DNA of 64,000 nucleotides from Zingiber officinale (lineage: Eukaryota; Streptophyta; Magnoliopsida; Zingiberales; Zingiberaceae): NCBI RefSeq assembly GCF_018446385.1, contig NC_055987.1, forward strand, positions 32,120,202 to 32,184,201, read 5' to 3'. The notes beneath the pieces were generated by a model. The model did not search any database, was not told the DNA's origin, and saw only the letters and a program-made list of their open reading frames with translations. Positions 47,684 to 60,199 of this stretch are shown here, piece after piece (position 1 is the first letter of the stretch; the number at the start of each line of letters is the position of its first letter). The position numbers were made by a program, and so were the translations under genes.

Positions 47684-49116
47684 ATGTCTCAAATTGAAGG
47701 CTTCAGCATAGTACGTCCTTCCCTGTTCAACGGGGATGATTTTTCGTACTGGAAAAAGCGGATGGAGGTGTATCTAAAGACGGATTTCAACCAATGTTTC
47801 AGCGTTACCAGAGGCTACAAGACGCCGATCGACAACTCCCGAATCCCACTGGACCCAGAACAGTGGATTCCGGATATGAAGAAGAAAGCTTCAACGGAAT
47901 TCAAAGCACTCAACACGCTCTAGTGCGGACTGACGAAGAAAGAATTGAACCGGGTAAGACCGCATCAGAACGCAAAGGAATTGTGGGACAAATTGGTCAA
48001 ACTACACGAAGGACAAGCGATGCCAAGGTAACGAAGCGCGACCTATTATTAAATAGGTTATTTAATATTAAAATGCAAGAAGGAGAAACGACAAGTCAGC
48101 TTCACGTGAGGATTAAAGATATCCTCAACAGACTCCATGCGATAGGACACCAAATGGAAAATCGAGATCTAATCAGGTACGCGTTAAACGCTTTTCCACG
48201 CAACACTTTGTGGGCATCTATCGTGGATGCCTACAAAATTTTAAAAAATTTATCCAAATTAAAATTAGATGAATTATTTTGTGAGTTAGAGTTACATGAG
48301 CAGACTAACACTGGATCCGAGAAAGGTGTTGCCTTATTTGTAGGTTCCTCCAAGGAGAGATCTAAAAACAAGCCTGAACCCGAAGAAGAGTCTGATCAGG
48401 AGACTGAAGATGAAGAGTATCTAGTGAACCTGGTAAGGAAAATGTTCACTATGAGAAAGAAGAGCTTTAGCAAAAAGGACCTGCAAAAGATCAACACTCC
48501 CGAACCAAAGAACGTAATGTGCTTCGGGTGCAACAAGAAGGGACACTACAAGAACGAGTATCCGAAACTGAAGAGCGACAAGACAAAGGCATCCAAGAAG
48601 AAGGCTCTCAAAGCGACTTGGGACGACTCCTCCTCGGACGAATCAGAGGCCGAAGATCAGAAGCGCTAGAGCCACCTCGCGCTGATGGCCCTCGCAGAAG
48701 AATCGGACGAAGAATCGGAAGACGGGTCCGAACTTGAATCGAGCCACGAGTCCGTGCTCGTTTCCGAAGGTCCCGACGAGGTAAATCTTAATTTAAATAG
48801 AAAATTCTTTAAAATTATTTCGTGCTTGAATAAGAAATTGACAATACTAGAAAATGAAAATAAAACGCTCCTTGAGGAAAATCAAAACCTCAAGGAACAA
48901 AGCACAAAATCAAATCCAACTCAAGATCCAACACTTGAGGAGGAGAATTTATCACTAAAAATAGAAATTAACAAATTAAAAGAAATGTTAGAAAAATTTA
49001 CAACTAGATCTAAGAATTTAGATCTAATTTTAAATAATCAAAAAGTAATTTACAACAAAATTGGACTTGGCTACAGGTCAAGTTCGAATAAAACATTTAA
49101 ATCGTTAATAACATAA
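47684..49116 (+). mobile_element. gag region of the SIRE-like element
   Basis: It begins MSQIEGFSIVRPSLFNGDDF, the usual SIRE-type gag start. A UBN2-type core, a CCHC-like knuckle (CFGCNKKGHYKNEYPK, about 48520), an acidic stretch and a C-terminal coiled coil follow (ENENKTLLEENQNLKEQ, about 48850-48900). The coiled coil ends FTTRSKNLDLIL. It is the structural protein precursor of a broken fossil. Confidence 0.88.
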
Positions 49117-50600
49117 CACAAACAATCAAGTAAAGCTTGGGTTCCGAAAGCATGCTTAACCACGCAAGTAGGACTTAACCAATACTACATACCCAAAGAA
49201 AATATATATTATGTAAAATCAAATAAATCAACTCAAAAACAAAAATATAAACCTAGACTAACAAATTCAAAATCCAAATATTTTAAACCCCACCAAGACT
49301 TAGAATATCATCAAGTAAATTATAACTATAAAAAGAATAGACATAAACCAAGAACTACAAATCAAAAATAAAGGCCAATAATTCAGGGGGAGACTCCAGG
49401 ATAGCTGGCACCTCCAAAACTAACCTACCCGACAGGATAACCCAAACTAACCTACCCGGCAGGGTAACTAGGACTAATTAGAAAAGGGACCAAGTTTAAC
49501 TTGACCTATGGTACTAGTGAAGTTTTGGATGATAGTACGTTAGGGAAGCTTAGTCTATGCATGTCTAGGAAGATATGACTTCGACCTGGTGCATTTGGCT
49601 ATGTGGAACTGACCGAAGCTATCCTTCATGGATCATAACCAGTTAAACCAAGGTTTTGTATTAAGTTTAGTGGATAGGACTATTTGAAAAACCTCGAAGG
49701 CATGGTTACTCAAATGATGTCCAAGTGACTCACCATAGCTCAGAAGTTTATCCAAAGAATGTCTATTTGTTGAGCCTAAAACTAGACCTGAATTTAACAC
49801 AAAGTTAAACCAAACCCTAAAACTAAACCCAATTCATCTCACAAAATTATAGGATTCCCTGATTGAAAATGTAGATCGGGTGAGATGACTAAGGACTCAA
49901 TTAAATTAAAATTAAAATTAATTAAATTAAATTAAATTAAATTAAATCAAATTAAATAAAAATTATTTTAAAAATTCTTTTAAAAACTTTAAAATTTTAT
50001 TTTAAAAATTCTTTTAAAAACTTTAAAAAAGTATTTTAAAAACTTTAAAAATTATTTTAAAAAATCTTTTAAAAAACACTTTAAAAATTATTTTAAAAAC
50101 GTTAAAAAAATTATTTTAAAAACTTTAAAAATTATTTTAAAAATTCTTTAAAAAGAAATTTTAAAAATTATTTTAAAAATTCTTTTAAAAACTTTTAAAA
50201 AATATTTTAAAAATTCTTTTTAAAACTTTAAAAATTATTTTAAAAACTTTAAAAAATTATTTTATTTTTTTTAAACTATAAAAGTTATTTTAAAAATTAT
50301 TTTTTAAAAAAACTTTAAAAGTTATTTTAAAAACTTTAAAAATTCTTTTAAAAACGTTAAAAATTATTTTAAAAATTCTTTTAAAAAAGTTTTAAAATTA
50401 TTTTAAAAAATTTAAAAATTATTTTAAAAATACTTAATTTTTTTAAAAATTAACTTAAAATTAATTTGAAAACTAACTTAAATTATTTTAAAATTAACTT
50501 AAAAATTTATTTTAAATTAACTTAAAATTTATTTTTAACTAACTTAAGAGTTATTTTAAAACTAACCTAAAAATTTTATCAGCCTGAAGTTAGACTAATT
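49117..50600 (+). repeat. Spacer between gag and pol with an AT-rich minisatellite
   Basis: The first 800 bp are non-coding, with repeats of CTAACCTACCCG.CAGG. From about 49905 to 50560 the sequence is almost only A and T, made of TTTTAAAAA(C/T)T-like words repeated dozens of times. It has no coding value. Confidence 0.8.
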
Positions 50601-53600
50601 GTAGTTATTGCCTATTGTAGAAACCAAGTGGATTTTGGATAGTGGTTGCTCCAAACATATGACTGGAGATTACACCAAATTCACCCAACTTACTTACAAA
50701 AGCTTAGGAACAGATGCCTTTGGAAACAATGGCAAACTCAAAGTAATTGGTATAGGTAACATTGAGCTAAAATTTGACTTCATTATTACAAATGTCTTAC
50801 TTGTTGAAAATTCCAAGTATAATCTCCTAAGTATCAGTCAATTGTGTGACACTAGGTATAAGGTTAGGTTCTTATCTACGGAATGCTTAATCAAACACCT
50901 AGATAATTCTACTATAAGTCTAAAAGGGTTTAGAAAAGACAACATCTATGTAATTAAGTTAACCACTTCTTCAATTAAGTGTTATTTAACACAAAAAGAA
51001 GAAACTTGGTTATGACATAGAAGAATGTCACACACAAATTTTAGAAATATAAGCAAATTAAATGGATTAGTTAGAGGTTTACCAAAATTACCTAACTTAG
51101 ACTCAACCATATGTAATGCTTGTCAACAAGGCAAACAAACAAAATCTACCCACAAACCAATTAATCAATCTAAAACTAATTCAATACTAGAACTTTTACA
51201 TCTAGACCTGTTTGACTCTCATGGGGGAAAATCAATAAATGGTAATTTATATTGTCTAGTAATAATAGATGACTACTCTAGGTTCACTTGAGTAAAATTC
51301 TTAAAAAATAAGGATGAAACCTTTGAAATTTTTACAAACTTTTGTAAGCAAGTTGAAAATGAAAAAGATCCTAAAATTAAGAGAATTAGAAGTGATAATG
51401 GGGGAGAATTTAAAAATCATAGCTTTAATAAATTTTGTCTTGAAAATGGTTATCATCACAAATTTTTGTGCCCTAAAACTCCTCAACAAAATGGGATTGT
51501 AGAAAGAAAAAATAGAACTTTACTTGAAGCCTCTAGAACTATGTTAAATGAATATAATCTTCCCAAATATTTTTGGGCAGAAGTTGTTAGTACAGCTTGC
51601 TACGTGCAAAATAGAACAACCCTAAATAAAGTACATAATAAAACCTTTTTCGAAGTTTATTATAATAAACAACCCAATATAAAATATTTTAAAGTATTTG
51701 GGCGCCCAGCCTTCATCTTAAACACAAGGGAACATTTAGGAAAATTTACTTCTAAAGTAGAAAATGGAATTTTTGTGGGATATTCACTCAACAGTAGGGA
51801 ATACAGAATATATAATAAGGTTACATTAAGAATTGAAGAAACCACCAATGTAAAATTTGAGGAATCCAAACCAAACTTAGATCAAACCCAACTTCAACCA
51901 ATTGAGTTCATTCAAAGCAATAGTAATCAAGAAGGAACCAATCAAGACTTAAATTATGAAGAGAAAGTAAGAACTCAAGAAAATTAACCTCTTAGAACCA
52001 TAAGAGTCAACCCAAACCATCCAACTGACCAGATAATTGGTGATTCAGACCTAAGGGTTCAAACTAGGTCATCCTTTAGAAACCTAAGTCAAATTTCTTT
52101 AATTTCAAAAATCAAACCTAAAACCATAGCTGAATCCTTACTTGACCCAGACTGGGTCATAGCTATGCAGGAGGAACTAGTTCAATTTGAGCAAAATGAA
52201 GTTTGAGATTTAGTACCACCACCCAAAAATAAAAAAGTAATAGAAACAAAGTGGGTATTTAGAAATAAACTAGTGAAACTGAAGAAATTACTAGAAATAA
52301 AGCTAGGCTAGTTGCTAAAGGGTTTAGTCAAGTAGAAAAACTTGACTATGATGAAACTTATGCCCCAGTAGCTAGATTAGAGTCCATTAGAATGTTACTC
52401 AGCTATGCAGGCCATAAAGGGTTCAGATTGTATCAAATGGACGTTAAATCTACCTTCCTAAATGGATTAATAAAAGAAGAAGTCTATGTAGAACAATCAC
52501 CTGGGTTTGAAAGTCTAGAACATTCTGACTATGTGTTTAAATTAAAAAAAAGCTTTATATGGACTTAAGCAAGCACCTAGGGCATAGTTTGAAAGACTAA
52601 CTTCTTACCTAATATCCAAAGGGTTTAACCAAGGTCAAATTGACCCAACCCTATTCGTTAAGTTAATAAACGAGGATATTTTTATAACCCAAATCTATGT
52701 AGATGATATATTTTTTGGTTCAACTAATCCAAAATTTTTAGATGAATTTACAAATCTAATGGAGCAAGAATTTGAAATGAGCCTAGTAGGCAAATTAACT
52801 TACTTTTTAGAATTACAAATCAAACAAACAAATGAAGGTAATTATATTTATAAAAAAAAATACACTAAAGAATTACTTAAAAAAAATGGAATGGAAAATA
52901 CTAAAGAAATAAAAACACCTATGACAGTAAACACAATCCTAGATGACGACGCCAATGGAAAACCAGTTGACCAAAAATACTATAGGAGTGTTATAGGTAG
53001 CCTACTGTACTTAACTACAAGTTGACTCGATATCTTATTTGTAGTTAGTATGTGTGCTAGATACCAAACCTGTGCTAAAGAATCTCATTTGACTCAAGTC
53101 AAAAGAATCTTTAGATACCTTAAAGAAACAACAAATGTAGGTATCTGTTATCCTATAACTAATAATTTTGAATTAATAGGGTATTCTGACTCAGATTATG
53201 CTGGGTGCAAATTAGACCGTAAAAGTACAAGTGGTGGATGTCAACTACTAGGTTCATCACTTGTTAGCTGGTTTAGTAGAAAGCAACACTGTGTTGCTCT
53301 ATCCACAACTGAGTCAGAATATATAGCCATAAGAGAATGTGTTGCATAACTATTATGAATGATGCACACTTTAAAAGATTTTAACTTAAACCTTACAAAT
53401 GTAAAAGTATTAATTGACAATATTAGTTCAATTAATTTAACAAAAAAATCTAGTGCATCATTCTAGAACCAAACACATTGAAATTAGGCATCACTTTATT
53501 AGGAATCATGTCACTAAAGGAGATATTGAACTCAAGTACATTGAGTCAAAATCTAATTTAGCTGACATATTTACTAAACTCCTCCTTGAAAGTGAGTTTA

Positions 53601-53641
53601 GCAATCTACGTAGAAAATTAGGGATGTGTCTAATAGATTAA
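50600..53641 (+). mobile_element. pol region of the SIRE-like element
   Basis: Protease starts near WILDSGCSKHMTG (about 50630; DSG is the active-site triad). Then come GAG-pre-integrase (CNACQQGKQTKS, about 51110), integrase (LLHLDLFDSHGGKS; SDNGGEFKN), reverse transcriptase (IYVDDIFFGSTN, about 52700) and RNase H (YSDSDYAGCKLDRKSTSGG, about 53180; STTESEYIA). The last part covers HHSRTKHIEIRHHFIRN. All copia domains are present, with many breaks. Confidence 0.9.
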
Positions 53642-54859
53642 GGATTTTAAAATTATTTTCAAAAGTGGTTATTTTCAAATTCTAAGGTAAAATGCTTTTA
53701 TGTTTTCAAAATTTCCTATTTTTAGAATTTCAAAAACAGTTTTAACCTTAGACTAGGATAATCCCTTAGAAAGCATGTTTCCCTAGGGCTAGTACTTGAG
53801 CATCTCACCAACACCTTAGGATTTCCTTGTTTGTGATTGTCAAACATAGAAAGGGGTGAGATGCATAGGCAAATTGCCTGGACTTAAGATGCTTATGTCA
53901 ATGTATCGATATAAGTCTGGGCGTTAAATACCAAACAGATATTAATCAAGTTAAGTCATTCAGTGTAGTAAAACACTAACCGATGCTTAGACTTAATTTG
54001 ACTAACCAAGTGAAAACTGCTATTCTCTAATAGTTAGTGAGTAGCTAACTGGTTAGACAGATTTTGTAATGTCAGGTTCAGGGGGAGGTTAGTTATTTTT
54101 TATACTTATTTTAATTTTTGAAAAATACCTCTTTTAAAATCAAATCAAACCTAAGTGTTTTAAAATTTCTTTTTTGGATTTTTCAAAATTAGTTTTGAAA
54201 GTTAAAATCATTTTTGAAAATTAGCTTTATTTTCAAATTTTAAACTTTTCAAAATCAACTTTGAAAATGAAAACGTCTAAACTTACTTTTTGATTTAAAC
54301 CCTCCAAACTTCAGGAAAAAGTTGGGTTTGAAAATTGGACTCTTTAAAATGGTATTTTTGGAAATTGTATTCTACTTAGGCTTAAAAACATATTTTTGAA
54401 AATTGATTACTTGACTTGTAAATTGAACTTAACCCTAATATTTTTTACTATCTTTGTAAATTATGTTTCCAAATTGTAAAACTCTTTTTGAAAAATTAAG
54501 TTAAAATTACAATTATCCTTTGAAAGTTAAACGTAGCTACTTTTTGGAAAAAAAGATAAAAGTTAAAAACTTAAGTCATTTTTCTATGTTATACTCCTCC
54601 AAGATAATCGGACTTACATTTCTAGATTGTTTTTTTTTTTTTTACATTTTTTCAATTTCAAAAAATTACAATCTACATTTTTTTATGTTATTCTATGTTA
54701 ATTTTTTGATGAATACCAAAGGGGGAGGGTTTGGTGATTAAGTTAGTTAAACAAACAGAACAAAATTTAAAAGCTAAACTTAACAACCTTATGCTTGTTT
54801 TTACTTGTATATTTATCACTAACTTAACTAGGTTGTCATTGCATCAAAAAGGGGGAGAT
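53642..54859 (+). mobile_element. 3' untranslated part of the SIRE-like element
   Basis: This is non-coding sequence after RNase H. SIRE-type elements often carry an extra 3' frame here, but I see only short frames. It ends with the polypurine tract at 54846-54858. Confidence 0.7.
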
Positions 54860-55938
54860 TGTTGGTGCGGTTAGCACTAACGGTCTAACTCAAGTTTTTA
54901 TTAATGACAAAATAGGTTAAGTTAGTTTCATTGTTATCTAACACTCTGATCGAGTGTGCAGGAGAAGCCCAGACAGGTCGACGGGCTGACCTGATGAAGC
55001 CCAGCTAGGTTGATGGGCCGACCTGATAGCTGGCACGAAATCCAAATGGGTCGACGAGCTGACCGCACGTTTGACACGAAGTCCAGCTAGGTCGACGGAC
55101 TGACCAGATAACTGGCACGAAACCCAGACGGGTCGAAGGGCTGACCGGACATCTGGCAGATAAGTGAAGGTAAGTCACTAGAGGAGAGTGACTATGAGGA
55201 CGCATTCCCAGGAAGGGAACTTAGGCGCCGATCCGACTTAGAACCATGTAGGAACTCTAAGTCGAGATCCTAACTAGATTTCGGTCTCAGAGAGACGGAA
55301 TCTAATTAATATTCTGCTTAATTTTAAACTGTACTAATACTCTGTGTTGCAGGATATATCTTATATTTACCTCCGGACTAACGTTTTCTTGCAGGAAGGA
55401 ATCTGTTGAAAAATGAGGGTCCGGGCACTCGGGAGGGGTCCGAGCGCCCGGAGGTGAAATTTTATCCACAACGTCATCTCACCACGCGGAGCGCCTTGGT
55501 TGGCTCGGCTACATCATATTCAGGGCGCCCTGGAGGTTCCAGGCGCCCTGGAGGTTCCAGGCGCCCTGAACCTCCTATATAAGGAGGGTCAAGGCTGAAG
55601 CTCTAACAACAACTCACGATTCGCTCTCTTGTGCTCCTGCGACGCTGCGAAGATATTCTGACAAAGTGTTGTTTCTTTAATTCCTTCTTTTTTTCAGTAT
55701 TATTTCTTTTTATTCGCATTCTTGTACTTCATTTGTAAACAACTATTTCGAATTGCTAGTAAATTGCCCATTGAAAGTACCCTTGCGTGCGGGCCTTGGA
55801 GTAGGAGTCGACACAAGCTCCGAACCAAGTAAAACTACTTGTGTCGCTCTTTCATTCGCTTTATTATTTTCCATTGCATATTCTCGATAATTTTTTAATC
55901 GATATTCACCTCCTCTATCGAACGCTTACGATCCAACA
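54860..55938 (+). repeat. 3' LTR of the SIRE-like element
   Basis: This 1079-bp copy has the array at 54969-55156 and an extra copy of the AGGCGCCCTGGAGGTTCC unit near 55521-55570 compared with the 5' LTR. Confidence 0.92.
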
Positions 55939-55943
55939 CTATG

Positions 55944-57123
55944 CAATACAGATAGATGTATCTATTCAAACGTTTTTTGAGGAAATTAAAGAATAATGTT
56001 CGTAACAAAGTAAGAGTTTAGGACTTAATATATAATACTCATTTGGTTGAAGAAACATCTTCTTTTTGCTCCTATTATTTTGCTGATAATGTGCAAACCC
56101 GACATCGCAAGTGTCCTAGAAATTCTGATAAAGCTTAGGCAATAGACCATTTGAAGCTTTTTATTTTCAAGTTTCCTGACAAGCTAATGGATGCATCTAT
56201 TTTTAGATTCTTAACTCCAGAAGAATACCATACTGCAAAAATATATATACTCTTAAACTGTGATGAGGTTAAATCATACATAAATTAAGTTGACTTCTCT
56301 AATAAAAAATGTATCTCCCATTTAATTTGTTTGCTTGATACCTTAATTATCTTAAAATTATCTTCTTTCCCAGCTTGTATGAATAACAGCTATATCTACA
56401 AAATCCATCAGTGAATACAGGTGGGGTAGCTGAAATGTTAGAGACCGAATTTGTATTATGGTTTAAAATGTATGTAAGTTGGAGATTTTATCAAATCTTT
56501 AAATTCATGTATATTAAGAAGTGTTATAATGTCTACTAATTTTATAGGCTAAAGACCGTAGAATATCAAATGTGGCAGATGATAGGATAATGAATCTTGC
56601 AGCAGGACCGCTCTGTAAAATAAATGTCTACTTTGATTGCTATATTAATGGCCTCAAATTTCACGTGGTACAATAAGATTCATAGAAATTAACCTATAAT
56701 TCTGATGTTTGCGTCAAAGGATCTTTGGACAATAATAACACTCAATTTGATTACTATGGTAGACTCGAGGAAATCATAGAAGTTGAATATCCTGCATTAT
56801 CTATAAAAAAGTATGTGCTATTCAAATATTCATGGTATGATCCTACTCCAAGAACATGTACTAGAATATATCTAAATTATAATTTAGTTAAGGTTAATGT
56901 TAATGCAAATAAAAGGTTTAACAAGTTTAAACCATTCATTTTGGGGGTACAAGAGGGCCAGATTTTTTATCTTAAATATCCTACGAAGAGAAGACCTAAT
57001 GAATGGTTGTATGTTTGTCGAATGAAGCCTCGCTCGACTATAGAAATGTTGAACATCATCACTACTCAGAACCATGATACATTTCAGAATGATGAAGTGA
57101 TGAGACATTCAGTTGATATATAA
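55944..57123 (+). pseudogene. TNP2-type CACTA transposase, second part
   Basis: Directly after the SIRE insertion the sequence continues the DUF4218 block (TATGCAATACAGAT.GATG..TCTATTC codes the MQYR.MYLF word of the family). A DUF4216 domain follows at 56725-57120 (DYYGRLEEIIEVEYPAL, VLFKYSW, KPFILGVQEGQIFYLKYP). The order matches TNP2-type proteins. The coding part is broken by stops and probable introns in between. Confidence 0.82.
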
Positions 57124-57417
57124 CTACACTCCACATCTCAATTACTTATAGATGTTAATATCACTTATGAGAAGATAGATGATGGAGAGATCCTTAACAG
57201 TGAAAATGAAGTTGTACTAACAGAGTCTAGCAATGATGACTTAGAAACTATAATTATTGATTAGTCAGATGTTAAAAATGATACAATATTAGCATTATTG
57301 TTCATCAAATAAGTTATGTTTCTATATTATTTTATATTGATGCCATACATGTTTGTAAAATTTAGTATATATGTTGTGCTGTAATATTATTTTATAGATA
57401 TTATTATGACTGAGCAG

Positions 57418-58968
57418 CATGTAATAGCACCCCATAGCTATAAGGTTATTAGAGTTGTTGAAGACACGTAAATATTTTTTTGTTATTAGTAATTTAATTT
57501 CATATATTACTTTAATAAATTTTATATCTATATATTTTTTTTTTGAAGATTAGTTCCTGATAGCCACCAGATTGCATCTTACATCTCCGAAAAATATAAA
57601 GAAAGAGTTTGCACTTCTAGTACTACATGGAGACATGTAGACCAGGACATGAAGACGTTTTACCATAATGAATTTGTAGTAAGTAATTTAATATATTTGG
57701 TATTCCATATTATATTTGTCCTTCATATACTAAATGTTCAACTTATAATTGTAGAAAAGATATACATGGGAAGAAGGCCAAGAAGAACAATTTAATGCCA
57801 CATAGAATAACTATTGTGCCAAACTGTACAGAGATATGATGTACTACATAAGAAAGAAGGGCATAAGACTGACGTATGTTTCAGAGGTAATATGGAGTGC
57901 ATGGACGATCACCTAGGTTGCATAGAGGTGGCAAGAAAGTGCAGAAAAGGCTCAAATAAACAGAAATACAGAGCTAGGTGGCCCGAGCACCGGTACCAGT
58001 CAGCATATGTTAGGATCTAGATCCATTGTTGAGCATGCCATGTATCTAGTGAGTTTAATTTAAAGTTAAATAAATAAATTTTGTATTTATTATTAAATTT
58101 ATATAATTTTATCTTAAATTATTTGTGTATGCAGAAACATGAACTAGCCCACTAACATACTTGTATGGAGGTCTTTCTTAAAAAAAAAATATAGATCCGC
58201 TACATTAACGACCCCCCTAGTGTCGGCCCCACGGATATGGAGGGAGGTACATGCAGGTACATAGGCGCCAGGCACATGGTGGGGTAAACCCCAAGTCGTC
58301 AATTCCTGAGAATCGACCCCTGACCAATATATCAGAGATGTCATGTGTCCACCGTCTGTGCTACGCCCTGGGGGCATGGAAGTCTTTCTTAAGATCCACA
58401 TAAAGAAGGATGACACATTTATCGATCTCAGATCGAAGGTCATATACATAAGATTATTTATTTTATTACATTTATTACACATTTGTAATTATGATTAAAT
58501 TGAATAATATTCATATTATATTTTTTCACATAGGATCAAATGAAAAATAGAGTAACTCAGACATCTCAACCACTAGTAAAGGGTAGGAGGAGTCACAACC
58601 TCTATCCACCGAGACACTAAATGATATTTATTCTGATGTTGTTGGTGGACGGACAAAAAACTTCACCTCTCTATTGCCTTGGCTCTCAAGCTAAAGTTGT
58701 ATTTGATCGTTTGAGAACTTCTAGGGTCATGATGGTTCCTCTTCTTCTTCTTTTATTGAGGTGCAGTCTTTAAGAAGGGAAAATCAAGAACTGCGTACTC
58801 AAGTTGCCTTAATGGATCAAAAGATGAATGAATGGATGACGGCTAAGCGGCAGTGAGCTGAGGATGATCGGAAGCAAAAATAGGATCATGATGCTCTCAT
58901 GGCTCAGATGCGAGCATTCGTACGTTATTTGCCTCGCTTGCTACAGGAGACTTAGGATCCATCAGATT
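57418..58968 (+). pseudogene. Second CACTA gene, Transposase_24 (TNPA/PTTA-like)
   Basis: From 57551 the plus strand encodes LVPDSHQIASYISEKYKERV and a tryptophan-containing block, then an intron at about 57680-57755. The block ending ARKCRKGSNKQKYRARW (about 57930-57980) matches the KNK/NR region of PF03004 proteins. After the SINE insert it continues with VFLKIHIKKDDTFIDLRSKV (about 58382-58440). A coiled-coil tail (SLRRENQELRTQVALMDQKM, about 58770-58830) ends near 58968. In En/Spm the second gene makes the subterminal-repeat-binding protein. Stops are present, so the gene is dead. Confidence 0.72.
58181..58375 (-). mobile_element. tRNA-type SINE inserted in the second CACTA gene
   Basis: Read on the minus strand it starts CCCCAGGGCGTAGCACAGAC with an A-box-like TAGCACAGACGG and a B-box-like GGTCGATTC. 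It ends in a T run. It is flanked by ATGGAGGTCTTTCTTA (58165-58180) and ATGGAAGTCTTTCTTA (58376-58391), a 16-bp target duplication with one change. The same family is seen at 26035. Confidence 0.85.
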
Positions 58969-59170
58969 ATGATGATTATTTTTTTGAAGTTTGTTCAACC
59001 ATAACTTTAAATTTTTTATCATACATAACTCATGCAAAACATATCTATTATGTTTTGATAATTTACTAGACTAATATTTAACTTTTGTATTGCTATATGT
59101 TTCAGAAGTCCAGGCCTATTATCATTGATGATCATCATTTGCTCATGCTGACTATCCAGGTATTAAAGCT

Positions 59171-59197
<27 letters not shown>

Positions 59198-59201
<4 letters not shown>

Positions 59202-59847
59202 TCTTGATGTCCTGCGCGACTGTGCGCGTCGCGCAGGAGATCAAGCTTTGTTTTTTAATTTTTTTATTTTTTAATATTTAAAATTAAAAAAATCAATTAA
59301 AAAAATTAACATTTCCTTATATAAATTTCTAATACATTAATATATCCCCTCAACATATTACAATACACAATAAATACTTAAATTAATTTAATTTAATTTT
59401 TTTTTTAAAACCAAACACTATAATCTAATTGGGAAACCTGAACCCCAGAGGTAAAATCTAAAAAACAAAATAGCTTTGATACTATAACTAAAGCCTAAAC
59501 CGTAGAGGTAAAATCTAAAAAAAATAGCTTTAATACTATTACTCAAAGCCTGAACCCTAAATAGCTTTGATACTATAACCCAAAGCCTGAACCCTATAGG
59601 TAAAATAAAAAAAATAACTTCAATACTATAACCCAAAGTCTGAACCCTAAAAATTAAATTTTTAAAAAATATTTTAATTATTTTTTTAATTCAAAAATAA
59701 AAAATAAAAAAAAATGTTGAAATCCTGCGCTGTATATATATATATTTTAATTATTTTTAATTAAAAATAAAAATTAAAATAAAAACAACTGATATCCTGC
59801 GCGCGCACAGTCGCGCACTGTGCGGGCGCGCAGGATATCATACCCCC

Positions 59848-59850
<3 letters not shown>
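59198..59850. mobile_element. Insert with GC-rich hairpin ends inside a TA repeat
   Basis: It is bordered by (TA)n on both sides, with an additional CT run on the right. The left end has CCTGCGCGAC (59211-59220) and its complement GTCGCGCAGG (59228-59237). The right end has a long hairpin: TGATATCCTGCGCGC (59790-59804) pairs with 59826-59840, and inside it GCACAGT (59805-59811) pairs with ACTGTGC (59817-59823). Both ends share the inverted ATGTCCTGCGCG/ATATCCTGCGCG word. The inside is AT-rich with a roughly 65-bp unit (AAAGCCTGAACCCTA..GGTAAAAT) repeated about four times (59430-59650). The class is not known; a MITE or foldback element is possible. Confidence 0.65.
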
Positions 59851-59885
<35 letters not shown>

Positions 59886-60199
59886 CATATTTGACTTTCT
59901 ACATAAATTTATATTGTAGTTTTAGATATGAATGTACTATTTGGATTATGAATAGTTATTGTAGCTTTTTTCTATTATTTTATTTGTAAGAATGTTTCTA
60001 CTATGGATATGGATGGATATGAGTTTTCTATGGCTATTTTAGATATTATTTGGATTGTGAAATGTATGAATGCGAAATATAATTGTGGATTGTGAACACT
60101 TTATATCGTTTGTATGCATGAAAATGTTATCGTTTGTGATGGTTCTTTATGTATAAAAATTTTATACAAGTTATGGTCTAAATAAGAAGATAAATCTGT

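Larger units (their letters stand above)
46366..55938 (+). mobile_element. SIRE-like Ty1-copia LTR retrotransposon, complete in layout
   Basis: LTRs are 46366-47404 and 54860-55938, both TGTTGGTGCGG to GATCCAACA. A perfect 5-bp target duplication CTATG lies at 46361-46365 and 55939-55943. The primer site AGTGGTATCAGAGC follows the first LTR and the polypurine tract AAAAAGGGGGAGA precedes the second. Gag, protease, integrase, reverse transcriptase and RNase H come in copia order. The coding part has many breaks (about ten or more). The two LTRs differ visibly more than those of the Angela element, so this insertion is older. Confidence 0.93.
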
